Positions 1-7,430 of a stretch of 64,000 bases of DNA are shown one piece after another. A program made the translations under genes and the position numbers. Under the pieces are notes generated by a model. The model had not been told where the DNA came from. It searched no databases and saw only the letters and a list, made by a program, of their open reading frames with translations. Where the stretch lies: assembly GCF_020531915.1 (NCBI RefSeq), contig NZ_JAJAVG010000008.1, positions 682,001-746,000 on the forward strand, in the 5' to 3' direction. Each line of letters begins with the position of its first letter. The first letter of the stretch is position 1. This stretch comes from Methylovorus mays (GTDB lineage Bacteria; Pseudomonadota; Gammaproteobacteria; Burkholderiales; Methylophilaceae).

Positions 1-123
1 CTGCGGGTGTTCGGGGTATTTCAGTTGGACGATGCAGAACGCAGCCTGCGAACGCTGGCGCAAGCCCTCCCTATACGCATCACGCACTATGGACCTTGGC
101 TTACGCTCATTGATAGCCGTTGA
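1..123 (+). CDS. FecR-like anti-sigma/sigma-regulator, C-terminal end only
   Basis: Frame 1 is open from the window edge to TGA at 121-123 (40 codons). The peptide starts LRVFGVFQLDDAERSLRTLA and ends ITHYGPWLTLIDSR. The V-F-x-x-D-D-x-x-x-x-L-x-x-L pattern followed by a short hydrophobic tail is what the C-terminus of FecR-family inner-membrane regulators looks like. It lies directly before a TonB-dependent receptor with an N-terminal signalling domain, the standard fecI-fecR-receptor order, which is the main support. The bulk of the gene and any ECF sigma gene are outside the window. Confidence 0.7.
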   Translation: MRVFGVFQLDDAERSLRTLAQALPIRITHYGPWLTLIDSR

Positions 124-219
124 TTGCAAAATCCTGATGCATTTTTGAGGGGTTTTCCCTGACTCGCTGGACATGGTGTTTGTAAATCCAAATCACCAAT
201 CGCTTCAGGGAGCTATAAC

Positions 220-2598
220 ATGACATTACCTATTTTCAAGCCCAGGCTTATCAGCCTGGCCATTTCGCTGGCTCTCACCGGACTGCCAGCCTGGGCCGAG
301 CCTTTCACCACGAATCTGACCGCAGGCGCCCATGCCACGCACAATTACGACCTGCCAGCGGACAAGCTGGATGAAACGCTTATCCGCATTGCCCGTCAGA
401 GTGGAAAGTCGATCGCCGCCGATCCGGCGTTGTTAAGAGGGAAGTTGGCCCCTGCCATTCACGGCTCACTGACCGCCGAGCAAGCGCTGGAGAAAGCGCT
501 CTCCGGTAGCGGATTGCAAGCAGTGACAACAGAAGCCGGCTTTAGCCTGAAATCCGTGGCGGTCGATTCAGGCGCCGCTGTCGAAACCTTGCCGGAAGTG
601 TCGGTGCGAGCGGCTGCGGAGCAAACTGCCACCACCGAAAACAGCCACGCCTACACGTCCAACGTGGTGTCCATCGGTAAAGGTGAACAACGCCTGCGGG
701 ATATTCCGCAGTCGCTGAGCATTGTGACGCGCCAACGCATGGACGATCAGAACATGACTACCGTGGCAGATGCGATGCAACAAACCACTGCGATGACGGT
801 AGTGAATTACGGCAGTAATACCGCGGGCATTTCCGTACGGGGTTATGGGCTGGACGTGATTCAAATTGATGGGATCCCGGTGCAGGATAGCCAAGGCGCA
901 TGGGGAACCAGTTCGCTGGACCTGACAACTTACGATCGTATTGAAGTATTGAGAGGTCCGGCAGGAATGCTACAAGGAACCGGCGAGCCTGGCGGTACGG
1001 TGAATCTGGTACGCAAACGTGCGATGGCAGATTACGCGATCAAAACCAGCTTACAAGGCGGCTCCTGGGATAATTATCGCGGTGAATTTGACGTGACGGG
1101 TGCGCTCGATAGCGAAGGCAAAGTGCGTGGGCGCGTGGTTGCCATGTATCAGGACAAGAAGTCGTTTGTTGATCATGATTACGCGCGCAAACCCCTTATA
1201 TACGGCACACTGGAATTCGACCTGACACCGAGAACCACACTATCCATTGGCGCCACCATTACCAGCATGGATTCACGTCCCACCTTTGGTCTTCCCACGT
1301 ATGCGGATGGACGTGTGGCCGATATCAGCCGTTCTACCTATATCGGCTCCGGCTGGGATAACAAACACGAGAACAGCAACAGTTACTTCCTGGAGGCCGA
1401 GCATAAACTCAACAGCGGCGGAGAACTCAAGCTACGCGCCAGCGCTCTGGAACGTCGTTACGATCTGGAAACAAGTGCGTTTGGTGACTCCTATATTGAT
1501 GCCGCGGGTAATTTTGATCGTGTTCTGCTGGCCAGCAAAGGCAAAACCAGCGATTACGGCCTGGATGCATATCTCACCCAGCCATTCACTGCGCTAGGGA
1601 AAGAACATAACATTCTCATTGGTTTGAACTCGCGCGTGTTTAACTCCAACACCGCCTATGCGCAGGTATATGGCTCCACACAAAACATCTTTACGCCGAC
1701 GCGCACGGTGGCAAAACCCGATTTCATCTACGAACCCGCCGATATTTACCAAACCACCCAGACGGGTGTGTATGGCCAAACCCGACTGCAAGTACTCGAC
1801 AACACCAAACTGATACTGGGCGGACGTCTGAGTAACTGGAAAAACGAAAGCAAAAGTTCTGCAGATGGGGATGCCAGCATCACGCATGAGTTCACCCCCT
1901 ATGCCGGGCTGGTCTTTGATATCAGCAAGCAATACTCGCTGTATGGCAGCTATAGCGATATCTTTCAGCCGCAAACCGTGTTGAGTGCCGATAAAAAAAT
2001 CCTGAAACCGCGCACAGGTAAACAATATGAAGTCGGCATCAAGGGGGAACTGCAGGATGGCAAGATCAACCTGCACGCGGCGCTGTTTCGCATCAACGAC
2101 GAAAACCGTGCCATGACAGACCCTAACAATCCGAATTACTCCATTTCCGCAGGAGAAGTCCGCAGTCAAGGCTTTGAGTCCGAGATCAGCGGTCGCCTGC
2201 GCTCAAACTGGGATGTCATGGCAGGCTATGCCTATACCGAAACCAAATACCTGAAAGCGGAAGAAGCTAACCAAGGCCTGGTATTTTCCACCTCGACACC
2301 CAAACATAACGTCAAGCTCTGGAATAAATACCGGCTTTCTGAAGCATGGGCCATTGGCAGCGGATTGAATATCAGTAGTGGCGTTTATGCATATGACGGC
2401 ACCACGAAATGGGAGCAGGGTGGATATGTACTGGCCTCAGCCCAGGTCAGCTATCGCATTGACCCGCATTGGGAGCTAAGCCTGACGGGGAACAACTTGT
2501 TCGACAAAGCCTATTATTCACGCATGGAGGGCTGGGCGCGCCAGAGCTATTTTGGCGACCCGCGAAATGTCATGTTGACCTTGCGTGGCAATTTCTAG
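220..2598 (+). CDS. TonB-dependent siderophore receptor with N-terminal signalling (STN) domain
   Basis: Outer-membrane receptor of the FecA/FpvA/FoxA type, 792 aa. Residues 1-26 are a signal peptide ending AWA. Residues about 45-105 (DKLDETLIRIARQSGKSI and on) form an STN domain, which contacts a FecR-type regulator in the periplasm. Then come a TonB-box-like stretch (TLPEVSVRA), a plug domain about 140-250 (LRDIPQSLSIVTRQRMDDQN; IEVLRGPAGMLQGTGEPGG) and a beta-barrel ending in Phe, as usual for outer-membrane proteins. The ATG at 220 has AGGGAG just upstream. The preceding FecR end and the STN domain imply cell-surface signalling control by an ECF sigma factor. Ferric-siderophore uptake is inferred from the subfamily; the ligand cannot be read from sequence. 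Confidence 0.92.
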   Translation: MTLPIFKPRLISLAISLALTGLPAWAEPFTTNLTAGAHATHNYDLPADKLDETLIRIARQSGKSIAADPALLRGKLAPAIHGSLTAEQALEKALSGSGLQAVTTEAGFSLKSVAVDSGAAVETLPEVSVRAAAEQTATTENSHAYTSNVVSIGKGEQRLRDIPQSLSIVTRQRMDDQNMTTVADAMQQTTAMTVVNYGSNTAGISVRGYGLDVIQIDGIPVQDSQGAWGTSSLDLTTYDRIEVLRGPAGMLQGTGEPGGTVNLVRKRAMADYAIKTSLQGGSWDNYRGEFDVTGALDSEGKVRGRVVAMYQDKKSFVDHDYARKPLIYGTLEFDLTPRTTLSIGATITSMDSRPTFGLPTYADGRVADISRSTYIGSGWDNKHENSNSYFLEAEHKLNSGGELKLRASALERRYDLETSAFGDSYIDAAGNFDRVLLASKGKTSDYGLDAYLTQPFTALGKEHNILIGLNSRVFNSNTAYAQVYGSTQNIFTPTRTVAKPDFIYEPADIYQTTQTGVYGQTRLQVLDNTKLILGGRLSNWKNESKSSADGDASITHEFTPYAGLVFDISKQYSLYGSYSDIFQPQTVLSADKKILKPRTGKQYEVGIKGELQDGKINLHAALFRINDENRAMTDPNNPNYSISAGEVRSQGFESEISGRLRSNWDVMAGYAYTETKYLKAEEANQGLVFSTSTPKHNVKLWNKYRLSEAWAIGSGLNISSGVYAYDGTTKWEQGGYVLASAQVSYRIDPHWELSLTGNNLFDKAYYSRMEGWARQSYFGDPRNVMLTLRGNF

Positions 2599-2680
2599 GG
2601 CTTGATATCTGCAAATCACAAGGGAGGAAGTGAATGGCCATTCATCCTGGAGTAGAGAATTTTTCACAACCACCACTACT

Positions 2681-2703
2681 CAATTGACAATCATTCTCAA
2701 TTG
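2681..2703. promoter_or_regulatory. Fur-box-like inverted repeat
   Basis: A 23-nt imperfect palindrome with 11-nt arms (CAATTGACAAT and ATTCTCAATTG) around one central base; 10 of 11 arm positions pair. The core GACAATCATTCTC is close to the TGAGAATCATTCTCA-type sites bound by Fur. It lies downstream of the TonB receptor stop and overlaps the -35 of a promoter-like sequence, so it could repress a short transcript in iron-replete cells. Binding by Fur is inferred from resemblance only. Confidence 0.45.
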
Positions 2704-2712
2704 GATCATGAT
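2684..2712 (+). promoter_or_regulatory. Sigma-70-like promoter overlapping the Fur-like box
   Basis: TTGACA at 2684-2689 is a perfect -35. With a 17-nt spacer it is followed by CATGAT at 2707-2712 (4 of 6 matches to TATAAT). Predicted transcription start is near 2719. No protein gene begins nearby, so the promoter is orphan unless it makes a small RNA or reads on to pqqA copy 1. Confidence 0.35.
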
Positions 2713-2718
2713 GAATTC

Positions 2719-2788
2719 ACCAAGACATCATCTCCCGTCAAGGTACGTCAGAAACTGGCTGGTGACCCTTAAACGCCAGCCAGCTTTC
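2719..2788 (+). ncRNA. Candidate iron-regulated small RNA (about 70 nt)
   Basis: Defined by the predicted start of the orphan promoter and a strong hairpin, CTGGCTGG (2755-2762) with CCAGCCAG (2776-2783) and a 13-nt loop, followed by CTTTCT. The U tract is poor for an intrinsic terminator, so the 3' end is uncertain. The hairpin may simply end the receptor transcript. No similarity to a named RNA family is recognised. Confidence 0.22.
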
Positions 2789-2865
2789 TGATTCCCAACC
2801 TGCCCCATGTCCCTCCACCAAAGGGCAATATTCCTTTCAAGCCACATGAAACGCCTCTATTTACT

Positions 2866-2896
2866 CTCATGAAAATCATGAGCCGAGTTTCATGAG
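2866..2896 (+). promoter_or_regulatory. Triple TCATGA array upstream of pqqA copy 1
   Basis: Three TCATGA palindromes begin at 2867, 2876 and 2890 (start-to-start spacing 9 and 14). The same block occurs before the other two pqqA genes at the same spacing. It ends 108 nt before the ATG of this pqqA. A -10-like CATAAT lies at 2929-2934, 33 nt after the last palindrome, with no good -35. That placing suits an activator bound just upstream of a weak -35. The rest of the 2599-3004 stretch holds the Fur-like site, the 2755-2783 hairpin and, in the leader, a small hairpin AAACGC/GCGTTT (2944-2959); no protein gene is seen there. Confidence 0.6.
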
Positions 2897-3004
2897 TTTG
2901 GCGCTTAAACGAACACATCGCTACACCGCATAATGGTTTCGTCAAACGCCCAAGCGTTTAACTCTCCAAAGTTTTGAATTTCAACGGTTACAAGGGCTAT
3001 TACT

Positions 3005-3076
3005 ATGTGGATCAAACCAGAAGTAACAGAAATGCGTTTTGGCTTTGAAGTGACCATGTACGTTTGCAATCGCTAA
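3005..3076 (+). CDS. pqqA: PQQ precursor peptide PqqA, copy 1
   Basis: A 23-residue peptide starting MWIKPEVTEMRF and ending FEVTMYVCNR. It carries the E-V-T-M-Y block in which Glu15 and Tyr19 are the residues joined by PqqE and turned into pyrroloquinoline quinone. It differs from the other two copies at residues 3 (Ile for Thr) and 7 (Val for Ala). The ribosome site (AAGGG, about 9 nt before ATG) is weaker than in the other copies. It stands alone: no pqqB, C, D or E is next to it, and it has its own terminator. It may serve as extra substrate dosage for a pqq operon elsewhere. Confidence 0.93.
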   Translation: MWIKPEVTEMRFGFEVTMYVCNR

Positions 3077-3122
3077 TCTGCCAGAGAGCAGGGACATAAC
3101 TGGCATAGTGTTGCCAGCGTGA

Positions 3123-3149
3123 AACAGGAGCCTAGGCTCCTGTTTTTTT
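3123..3149 (+). terminator. Rho-independent terminator of pqqA copy 1
   Basis: A perfect palindrome, ACAGGAGCC against GGCTCCTGT, directly followed by a run of seven Ts. Confidence 0.85.
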
Positions 3150-3263
3150 ATCTGAAATACGCCATTCGCACGCATTTTAATTTTCCGAAAACCTCTCCCG
3201 GCAAGCTAAAATAAAGAACATTACATTAAAAAACCGTTTCATTACTTTAGCTGGAGGATTCTC

Positions 3264-4007
3264 ATGCTGATTCAAAGCCACATTGTTGACCTGCCGACAC
3301 CCACCGGTGTCATGCGTACCTATGTACACCGCCCAAAAAGCGAAGGTCGTTTCCCGGCTATCCTGTTTTATTCAGAAATTTTCCAGCAAACTGGCCCGAT
3401 TGAACGCGCGGCGAAAATCATGGCAGGCCATGGCTATGCCGTGTTGGTACCCGAAGTATTTCATGAGCTTAATCCGATTGGAACGGTCCTGGCTTATGAC
3501 GATGCAGGTCGTGACAAAGGCAATGCAGACAAGTCAGCCAAGGATGTCCAAGGCTACGATACCGATAACGAAGCGATGATCACCTACCTCAAGCAACAAG
3601 CGTGGTGTAGCGGCGACATTGGCGCGATGGGTTTCTGCATTGGCGGCCATCTGGCATTCCGTGCAGCACTCCAGCCTGAGATCAAGGCAACCGCCTGCTT
3701 CTACGCCACGGATCTGCATACAGCGGTGATCCCTAACAAACCAGGCCAGCACAGCATGGAGCGTCTGGCGGATATCAAGGGTGAACTGCTGATGATCTGG
3801 GGCAAGCAGGACAACCATATTCCTACCGCAGGTCGCGCCGACGTTTATCAAAAACTGACGGAAGCAAATCTTTCCTTTACCTGGCATGAGTTTAATGGCC
3901 AGCATGCTTTCATGCGCGATGAAGGGGAACGCTACGACCCTCAGCTTGCCAATACCGGCTATCAGCTTGCCTTGCAACTGTTCGGCAATACGCTGAAAAA
4001 AGGCTGA
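3264..4007 (+). CDS. Dienelactone hydrolase family protein
   Basis: An alpha/beta hydrolase of 247 aa, the usual length for dienelactone hydrolases (carboxymethylenebutenolidase). The nucleophile is Cys125 in GFCIGGH, which replaces the Ser of other hydrolases, with Asp183 (WGKQDNHIP) and His214 (GQHAFMRDEGERYD) completing the triad. It acts in the cytoplasm on cyclic esters or lactones. In methylotrophs without aromatic degradation the physiological substrate is unknown. AGCTGGAGG precedes the ATG. It forms a single-gene unit between two terminators. Confidence 0.88.
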   Translation: MLIQSHIVDLPTPTGVMRTYVHRPKSEGRFPAILFYSEIFQQTGPIERAAKIMAGHGYAVLVPEVFHELNPIGTVLAYDDAGRDKGNADKSAKDVQGYDTDNEAMITYLKQQAWCSGDIGAMGFCIGGHLAFRAALQPEIKATACFYATDLHTAVIPNKPGQHSMERLADIKGELLMIWGKQDNHIPTAGRADVYQKLTEANLSFTWHEFNGQHAFMRDEGERYDPQLANTGYQLALQLFGNTLKKG

Positions 4008-4057
4008 TGTTAAGAAAATCTTGGCACTGGTACCATTTAAGTGTCTGGAGCTGAACA

Positions 4058-4095
4058 AAAAAGGCTGGAAACCTGTGGTGGTTTCCAGCCTTTTT
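4058..4095 (+). terminator. Strong bidirectional-type terminator after dienelactone hydrolase gene
   Basis: AAAAAGGCTGGAAAC (4058-4072) pairs fully with GTTTCCAGCCTTTTT (4081-4095) around an 8-nt loop. Confidence 0.9.
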
Positions 4096-4229
4096 CATAT
4101 TCAAAATAGCAATGTGACATTTTTTGACCATCCCCCTTTTTTTATTAATTTCACCTTGAGGCAACACGTCAACTTTCTTGAGTCAAAATCCACAGGCTGA
4201 AAAATTCAATAGAAATCATTTATTTAATA

Positions 4230-4275
4230 AATACTTATGCAAAAGCAAGCAATAATCTCTCCTTGCATAAGTATT
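4230..4275. repeat. 13-bp perfect inverted repeat upstream of HU gene
   Basis: AATACTTATGCAA (4230-4242) and TTGCATAAGTATT (4263-4275) are exact reverse complements separated by 20 nt. There is no U tract, so it is not a standard terminator. It sits about 145 nt before the HU start in an AT-rich 325-nt gap (4096-4420) in which I see no other gene. It could be an operator or a hairpin in a long HU leader. Confidence 0.5.
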
Positions 4276-4420
4276 AAAGACAAGTTGCCAACCCTTTGCA
4301 AAAATATTCAATGTGCACAATCACAGAATATTTTAAAAAAATTTGTATTTGAAGTGCCGCAAAGCTTGCCAGACTAGGTTAAGATAGGCGCTCCATCCAA
4401 CAACCTTGATTGAAAACACT

Positions 4421-4693
4421 ATGAACAAACAAGAATTGATTGAAGAAATTGCAACAAGCGCTGGTATTAGCAAGGCTGCCGCTGGCAAGGTGATTGATGC
4501 ATTCACCAGCAGTGTTACTGGCGCTTTGAAGAAGGGTGACTCCGTAACCCTGATCGGCTTCGGTACCTTCGCAGTTTCGGAACGCGCTGCCCGTACTGGC
4601 CGCAATCCGCAAACCGGTAAAGAAATCAAGATTGCTGCACGCAAGGCTCCAGCCTTCCGCGCTGGCAAGGCTTTGAAGGATGCCCTGAACTAA
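4421..4693 (+). CDS. hup: DNA-binding protein HU
   Basis: A 90-aa nucleoid protein that bends DNA without strong sequence preference. The start [11 protein letters not shown], the central [21 protein letters not shown] arm, where the Pro-containing tip inserts into the minor groove, and the end [15 protein letters not shown] are typical of HU-beta. The ATG at 4421 is preferred over an in-frame upstream codon at 4406 because the family begins at MNK. It is a monocistronic gene with its own terminator. Confidence 0.95.
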   Translation: MNKQELIEEIATSAGISKAAAGKVIDAFTSSVTGALKKGDSVTLIGFGTFAVSERAARTGRNPQTGKEIKIAARKAPAFRAGKALKDALN

Positions 4694-4719
4694 GCTGAAC
4701 CACGGTTCTTCAGTCAGGT

Positions 4720-4749
4720 AAAAACGCCAGCAAATGCTGGCGTTTTTTT
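4720..4749 (+). terminator. Terminator of HU gene
   Basis: AAAAACGCCAGC, a short AAAT loop and GCTGGCG followed by seven Ts. Confidence 0.9.
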
Positions 4750-4767
4750 ATGCCCCTCAGACGTTAA

Positions 4768-5052
4768 TCAGAGCTTGCCTGTGGGCTTTGTACACTTCTC
4801 TGTTTTCTCGCTTTCGATTTCTTTCGCCAGCCCATTCTTGTGTTCAACCTCCACACAAGCTCCAATGGCAAGCGGGCCATGGTCATCTTCGAGTTTGGTT
4901 TTTTCATTTACCTGTATCTGCTGATCACCGATCACCCATACACCCAGGTTGTTATCCGGCTTGCTCTGGACGGTGCCATAGAACTCGGTATCCGCCATGG
5001 CGGCCATAGGCAAGGCCAACAACGCTGCTGTCACAAGACACGCTTTCATCAT
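4768..5052 (-). CDS. Small secreted protein, DUF5666-like
   Basis: 94 aa. Residues 1-21 are a signal peptide (MMKACLVTAALLALPMAAMAD). The mature part is a short beta-rich segment with the pattern Y-G-T-V-x(9)-G-V-W-V-I-G-x-x-x-I-x-V-x-x-x-T-K and a later G-x-C-V-E-V, which resembles DUF5666/OB-like periplasmic domains. Cys residues at the middle and near the end might form a disulfide. Function is unknown. GGAGAGAGATC lies just before the start; the second Met (5049) is an equally possible start. It is convergent with HU, and its 5' side faces the pqqA copy 2 promoter. Confidence 0.72.
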   Translation of the reverse strand: MMKACLVTAALLALPMAAMADTEFYGTVQSKPDNNLGVWVIGDQQIQVNEKTKLEDDHGPLAIGACVEVEHKNGLAKEIESEKTEKCTKPTGKL

Positions 5053-5142
5053 GATCTCTCTCCTTTATTGATACATAGGTATCTGTAGGTGTAGGCGCTG
5101 AGGAATTAAGTTCCGCCCGGCTGCCCTTGCTCGTTAAGAGGT

Positions 5143-5173
5143 TTAATGAAAATCATGAGGCGTGAATCATGAA
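5143..5173 (+). promoter_or_regulatory. Triple TCATGA array upstream of pqqA copy 2
   Basis: TAATGA at 5144, TCATGA at 5153 and TCATGA at 5167, with the same 9 and 14 start-to-start spacing as at the other two pqqA genes. A -10-like CATACT follows at 5205-5210, 33 nt after the last palindrome. The array ends 113 nt before the ATG. Only the first palindrome deviates (A for C). Confidence 0.6.
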
Positions 5174-5286
5174 TGGCAGCAGGGTCTTAATAAAACCGTG
5201 GGCGCATACTGCAGTCATACGAATACAGCAAGTTATCGCTGATGCATTACCCGGACGACTTAACCAAACCAATGAGGAGAACTACC

Positions 5287-5358
5287 ATGTGGACCAAACC
5301 AGAAGCTACCGAAATGCGTTTTGGCTTTGAAGTAACGATGTACGTTTGCAATCGCTAA
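5287..5358 (+). CDS. pqqA: PQQ precursor peptide PqqA, copy 2
   Basis: 23 residues beginning MWTKPEATEM and ending FEVTMYVCNR, with the Glu15 and Tyr19 that become PQQ. It is identical in protein sequence to copy 3 at 28218, though codons differ. A strong GAGGAG ribosome site lies 7-8 nt before the ATG. It is again isolated, with its own array, promoter and terminator. The neighbours are unrelated to PQQ synthesis. Confidence 0.94.
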   Translation: MWTKPEATEMRFGFEVTMYVCNR

Positions 5359-5405
5359 ACGTCATTGACCTTTAGGCGCCCGCTAGTGAGCGCCTGTTGA
5401 GAAAT

Positions 5406-5434
5406 AAAAAACGGAGGGTTTCCTCCGTTTTTTT
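5406..5434. terminator. Bidirectional terminator between pqqA copy 2 and the Kef-type gene
   Basis: ACGGAGG (5411-5417) pairs with CCTCCGT (5422-5428), flanked by As on the left and seven Ts on the right, so it can stop transcription from both sides. A second weaker hairpin AGGCGC/GCGCCT lies just before it at about 5374-5395. Confidence 0.85.
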
Positions 5435-5461
5435 ATGGGCACGAGCCATGTGAAGCAAGCG

Positions 5462-7153
5462 CTAGGATTGCACAAACCGATTCAGAATATGCTTGGTCAT
5501 GCCTTTTGCCAGTTCCTCCTCCCCATAGAACACCGTTCCTACGCCATCCTTCCTGAGCAGGGTGGACTCCTCTTCATTGTGGGTGCGTACCACAATTTCA
5601 ATACTGGGTTGCAGTGTGGAAGCCGCCTCAGACATTTTGCGAAAATCGATGGTTTCCGGCGTCGCAATCACCAACATGGACGCATTCTGAATATGCGCTT
5701 GCACGAGGACGGCAGGATCGGCGGCGTTGCCTGACACGGCAGCGATGCCTTTTTTGCGCAGCCCCTCCACAATCTCGCGGTTTTGCTCGGCAATCACAAA
5801 TGGGATGCCTTGCTCCGTCAACGCCTGGGCAATACGCCGACCAACACGACCATACCCCACCAGCACTACCTGGCCTTCAAGCAGCTTGCGCTCAGTGCTC
5901 ATGGGCAGCTCGGCAAACGGATCGGTACGTCGATCGAGGTGGCGCGCCAGCTTGGAGAAGCTCAACAGCCACTTTTCTATCGGCTTCGCGAGAGAAAATA
6001 CCAGGGGATTAAGCGCAATCGAAATCAGCGCCCCAGCCAACACCAGGCTCATGCCCTCGGCGGGCAGGATACCCAGGCTCATGCCGAGCCCGGCGAGAAT
6101 AAAGGAAAACTCGCCAATTTGCGCCAGGCTTGCGGCTACCGTCAGCGCCGTGTTGAGAGGGTAGCGGAACGCCAGCACAATCGCCATGGCGGCAATGGAT
6201 TTCCCCACGATGATAATCGCGACCACCGCCAGCACACTGAACGGCTCCGTCACCAGAATAGCCGGGTCAAACAGCATGCCGACCGACACAAAAAACAGCA
6301 CGGCAAACGAGTCGCGCAAGGGCAGGGATTCCTCGGCTGCGCGATGGCTGAACTCGGATTCGCGCATCACCATGCCCGCAAAGAAGGCCCCCAGAGCAAA
6401 GGACACACTGAACAGTTTGGCAGCACCAAAGGCAATGCTGATGGCAGCGGCAATCACGGCCAGGGTGAATAACTCGCGCGAGCCGGTCTTTGCCACATGC
6501 CACAGCAGCCAGGGCAACAAGCGCTTGCCAGCCACCAGCATGAATGCAATAAAAAATGAAACCTGCAACAGGGTAAAGCCTATGGTTTGCCATAGCGGTG
6601 CCGCACTTTCCACTTGGGCAGTACCACCCAATATGCCTGCCAGCGGTGGCATCAATACCAGCACCAGAACCGTGGCTAGGTCTTCTACCACCAGCCAGCC
6701 CACGGCGATTTTGCCGTTCATGCTGTCGACGATGCCACGTGCCTCCAGCGCCTTTAACAGCACCACCGTACTCGCACATGACAAGGCCAGACCAAAAATC
6801 AGCCCCTCGCCCAAGGTCCAGCCCCACCAATAGGCCACACTCGCGCCCAGCACGGTCGCCAGCGTCATTTGCACCACCGCGCCGGGCAGGGCAATCCGTT
6901 TGACGGACATGAGATCTGCAATCGAAAAATGCAGGCCCACGCCAAACATGAGCAGCATGACACCAATTTCAGAGAGCTGGGAGGCGATGCCGGTATCGGC
7001 AACAAAGCCGGGGGTGGACGGACCGATCAGAATACCTGCCAGCAGATAGCCCACCAGAGCGGGCAACTTGATTTTTTCGGCAATAAAGCCGAAGACCAGC
7101 GCCAGGCCGAAGCCCGCCGCGATGGTGGAGATGAGAGTGATGTTATGGTCCAT
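5462..7153 (-). CDS. Kef/YbaL-type cation:proton antiporter with TrkA-N domain
   Basis: About 563 aa when started at ATG 7153 (MDHNITLISTIAAGFG), matching the E. coli YbaL length; GTG 7189 and ATG 7186 are in-frame alternatives. The first 390 or so residues are a CPA2 antiporter domain with about 12 membrane segments (LVGYLLAGILIGPSTPGFV; LMFGVGLHFS; GWLVVEDLATVLVLVLMPP). Residues about 415-545 form a RCK/TrkA-N domain with a GYGRVG nucleotide-binding loop. The family exports K+ in exchange for H+. A KefC-like glutathione-adduct gating role is not established for this subgroup. Single-gene unit, convergent with pqqA copy 2. Confidence 0.9.
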   Translation of the reverse strand: MDHNITLISTIAAGFGLALVFGFIAEKIKLPALVGYLLAGILIGPSTPGFVADTGIASQLSEIGVMLLMFGVGLHFSIADLMSVKRIALPGAVVQMTLATVLGASVAYWWGWTLGEGLIFGLALSCASTVVLLKALEARGIVDSMNGKIAVGWLVVEDLATVLVLVLMPPLAGILGGTAQVESAAPLWQTIGFTLLQVSFFIAFMLVAGKRLLPWLLWHVAKTGSRELFTLAVIAAAISIAFGAAKLFSVSFALGAFFAGMVMRESEFSHRAAEESLPLRDSFAVLFFVSVGMLFDPAILVTEPFSVLAVVAIIIVGKSIAAMAIVLAFRYPLNTALTVAASLAQIGEFSFILAGLGMSLGILPAEGMSLVLAGALISIALNPLVFSLAKPIEKWLLSFSKLARHLDRRTDPFAELPMSTERKLLEGQVVLVGYGRVGRRIAQALTEQGIPFVIAEQNREIVEGLRKKGIAAVSGNAADPAVLVQAHIQNASMLVIATPETIDFRKMSEAASTLQPSIEIVVRTHNEEESTLLRKDGVGTVFYGEEELAKGMTKHILNRFVQS

Positions 7154-7280
7154 AGCGCAGTTTTTTGTGAAAATTGTTTTGAACATCACTGCATTGAAAG
7201 TCAGCTACAGTGCGGTAAGCGGGGCCGCAATTCATCGGTGCAGGGTTCCTGATGACGACAGGTACGCAATAGCTACTATC

Positions 7281-7306
7281 CATGCAAAAGCATGCAGAGC
7301 ATGCAT
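7281..7306. repeat. Phased CATGC repeats upstream of the Kef-type gene
   Basis: CATGC occurs at 7281, 7291 and 7300, about one helical turn apart, roughly 130 nt before the Kef-type start on the other strand. It might be an operator for that gene. The remaining bases of 7154-7430 show nothing further. Confidence 0.25.
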
Positions 7307-7430
7307 AACCCCTGCTGCTTTATTCCGAATTTTTATGGACGTCTAACTTAATGAATAGTGATTCCCCACCATAAGGGAGTCTCATCATTAAAAATGGTTC
7401 GCATCCGTGAATGAAGAATACAAAGATAGA

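Noticed and set aside
1594-2169. 191-codon minus-strand frame inside the TonB receptor
   Set aside because: Shadow of a clear outer-membrane receptor gene.
5783-6833. Several plus-strand frames over the Kef-type gene
   Set aside because: Antisense shadows of a membrane protein gene, full of Arg, Ser and His, with no starts of note.
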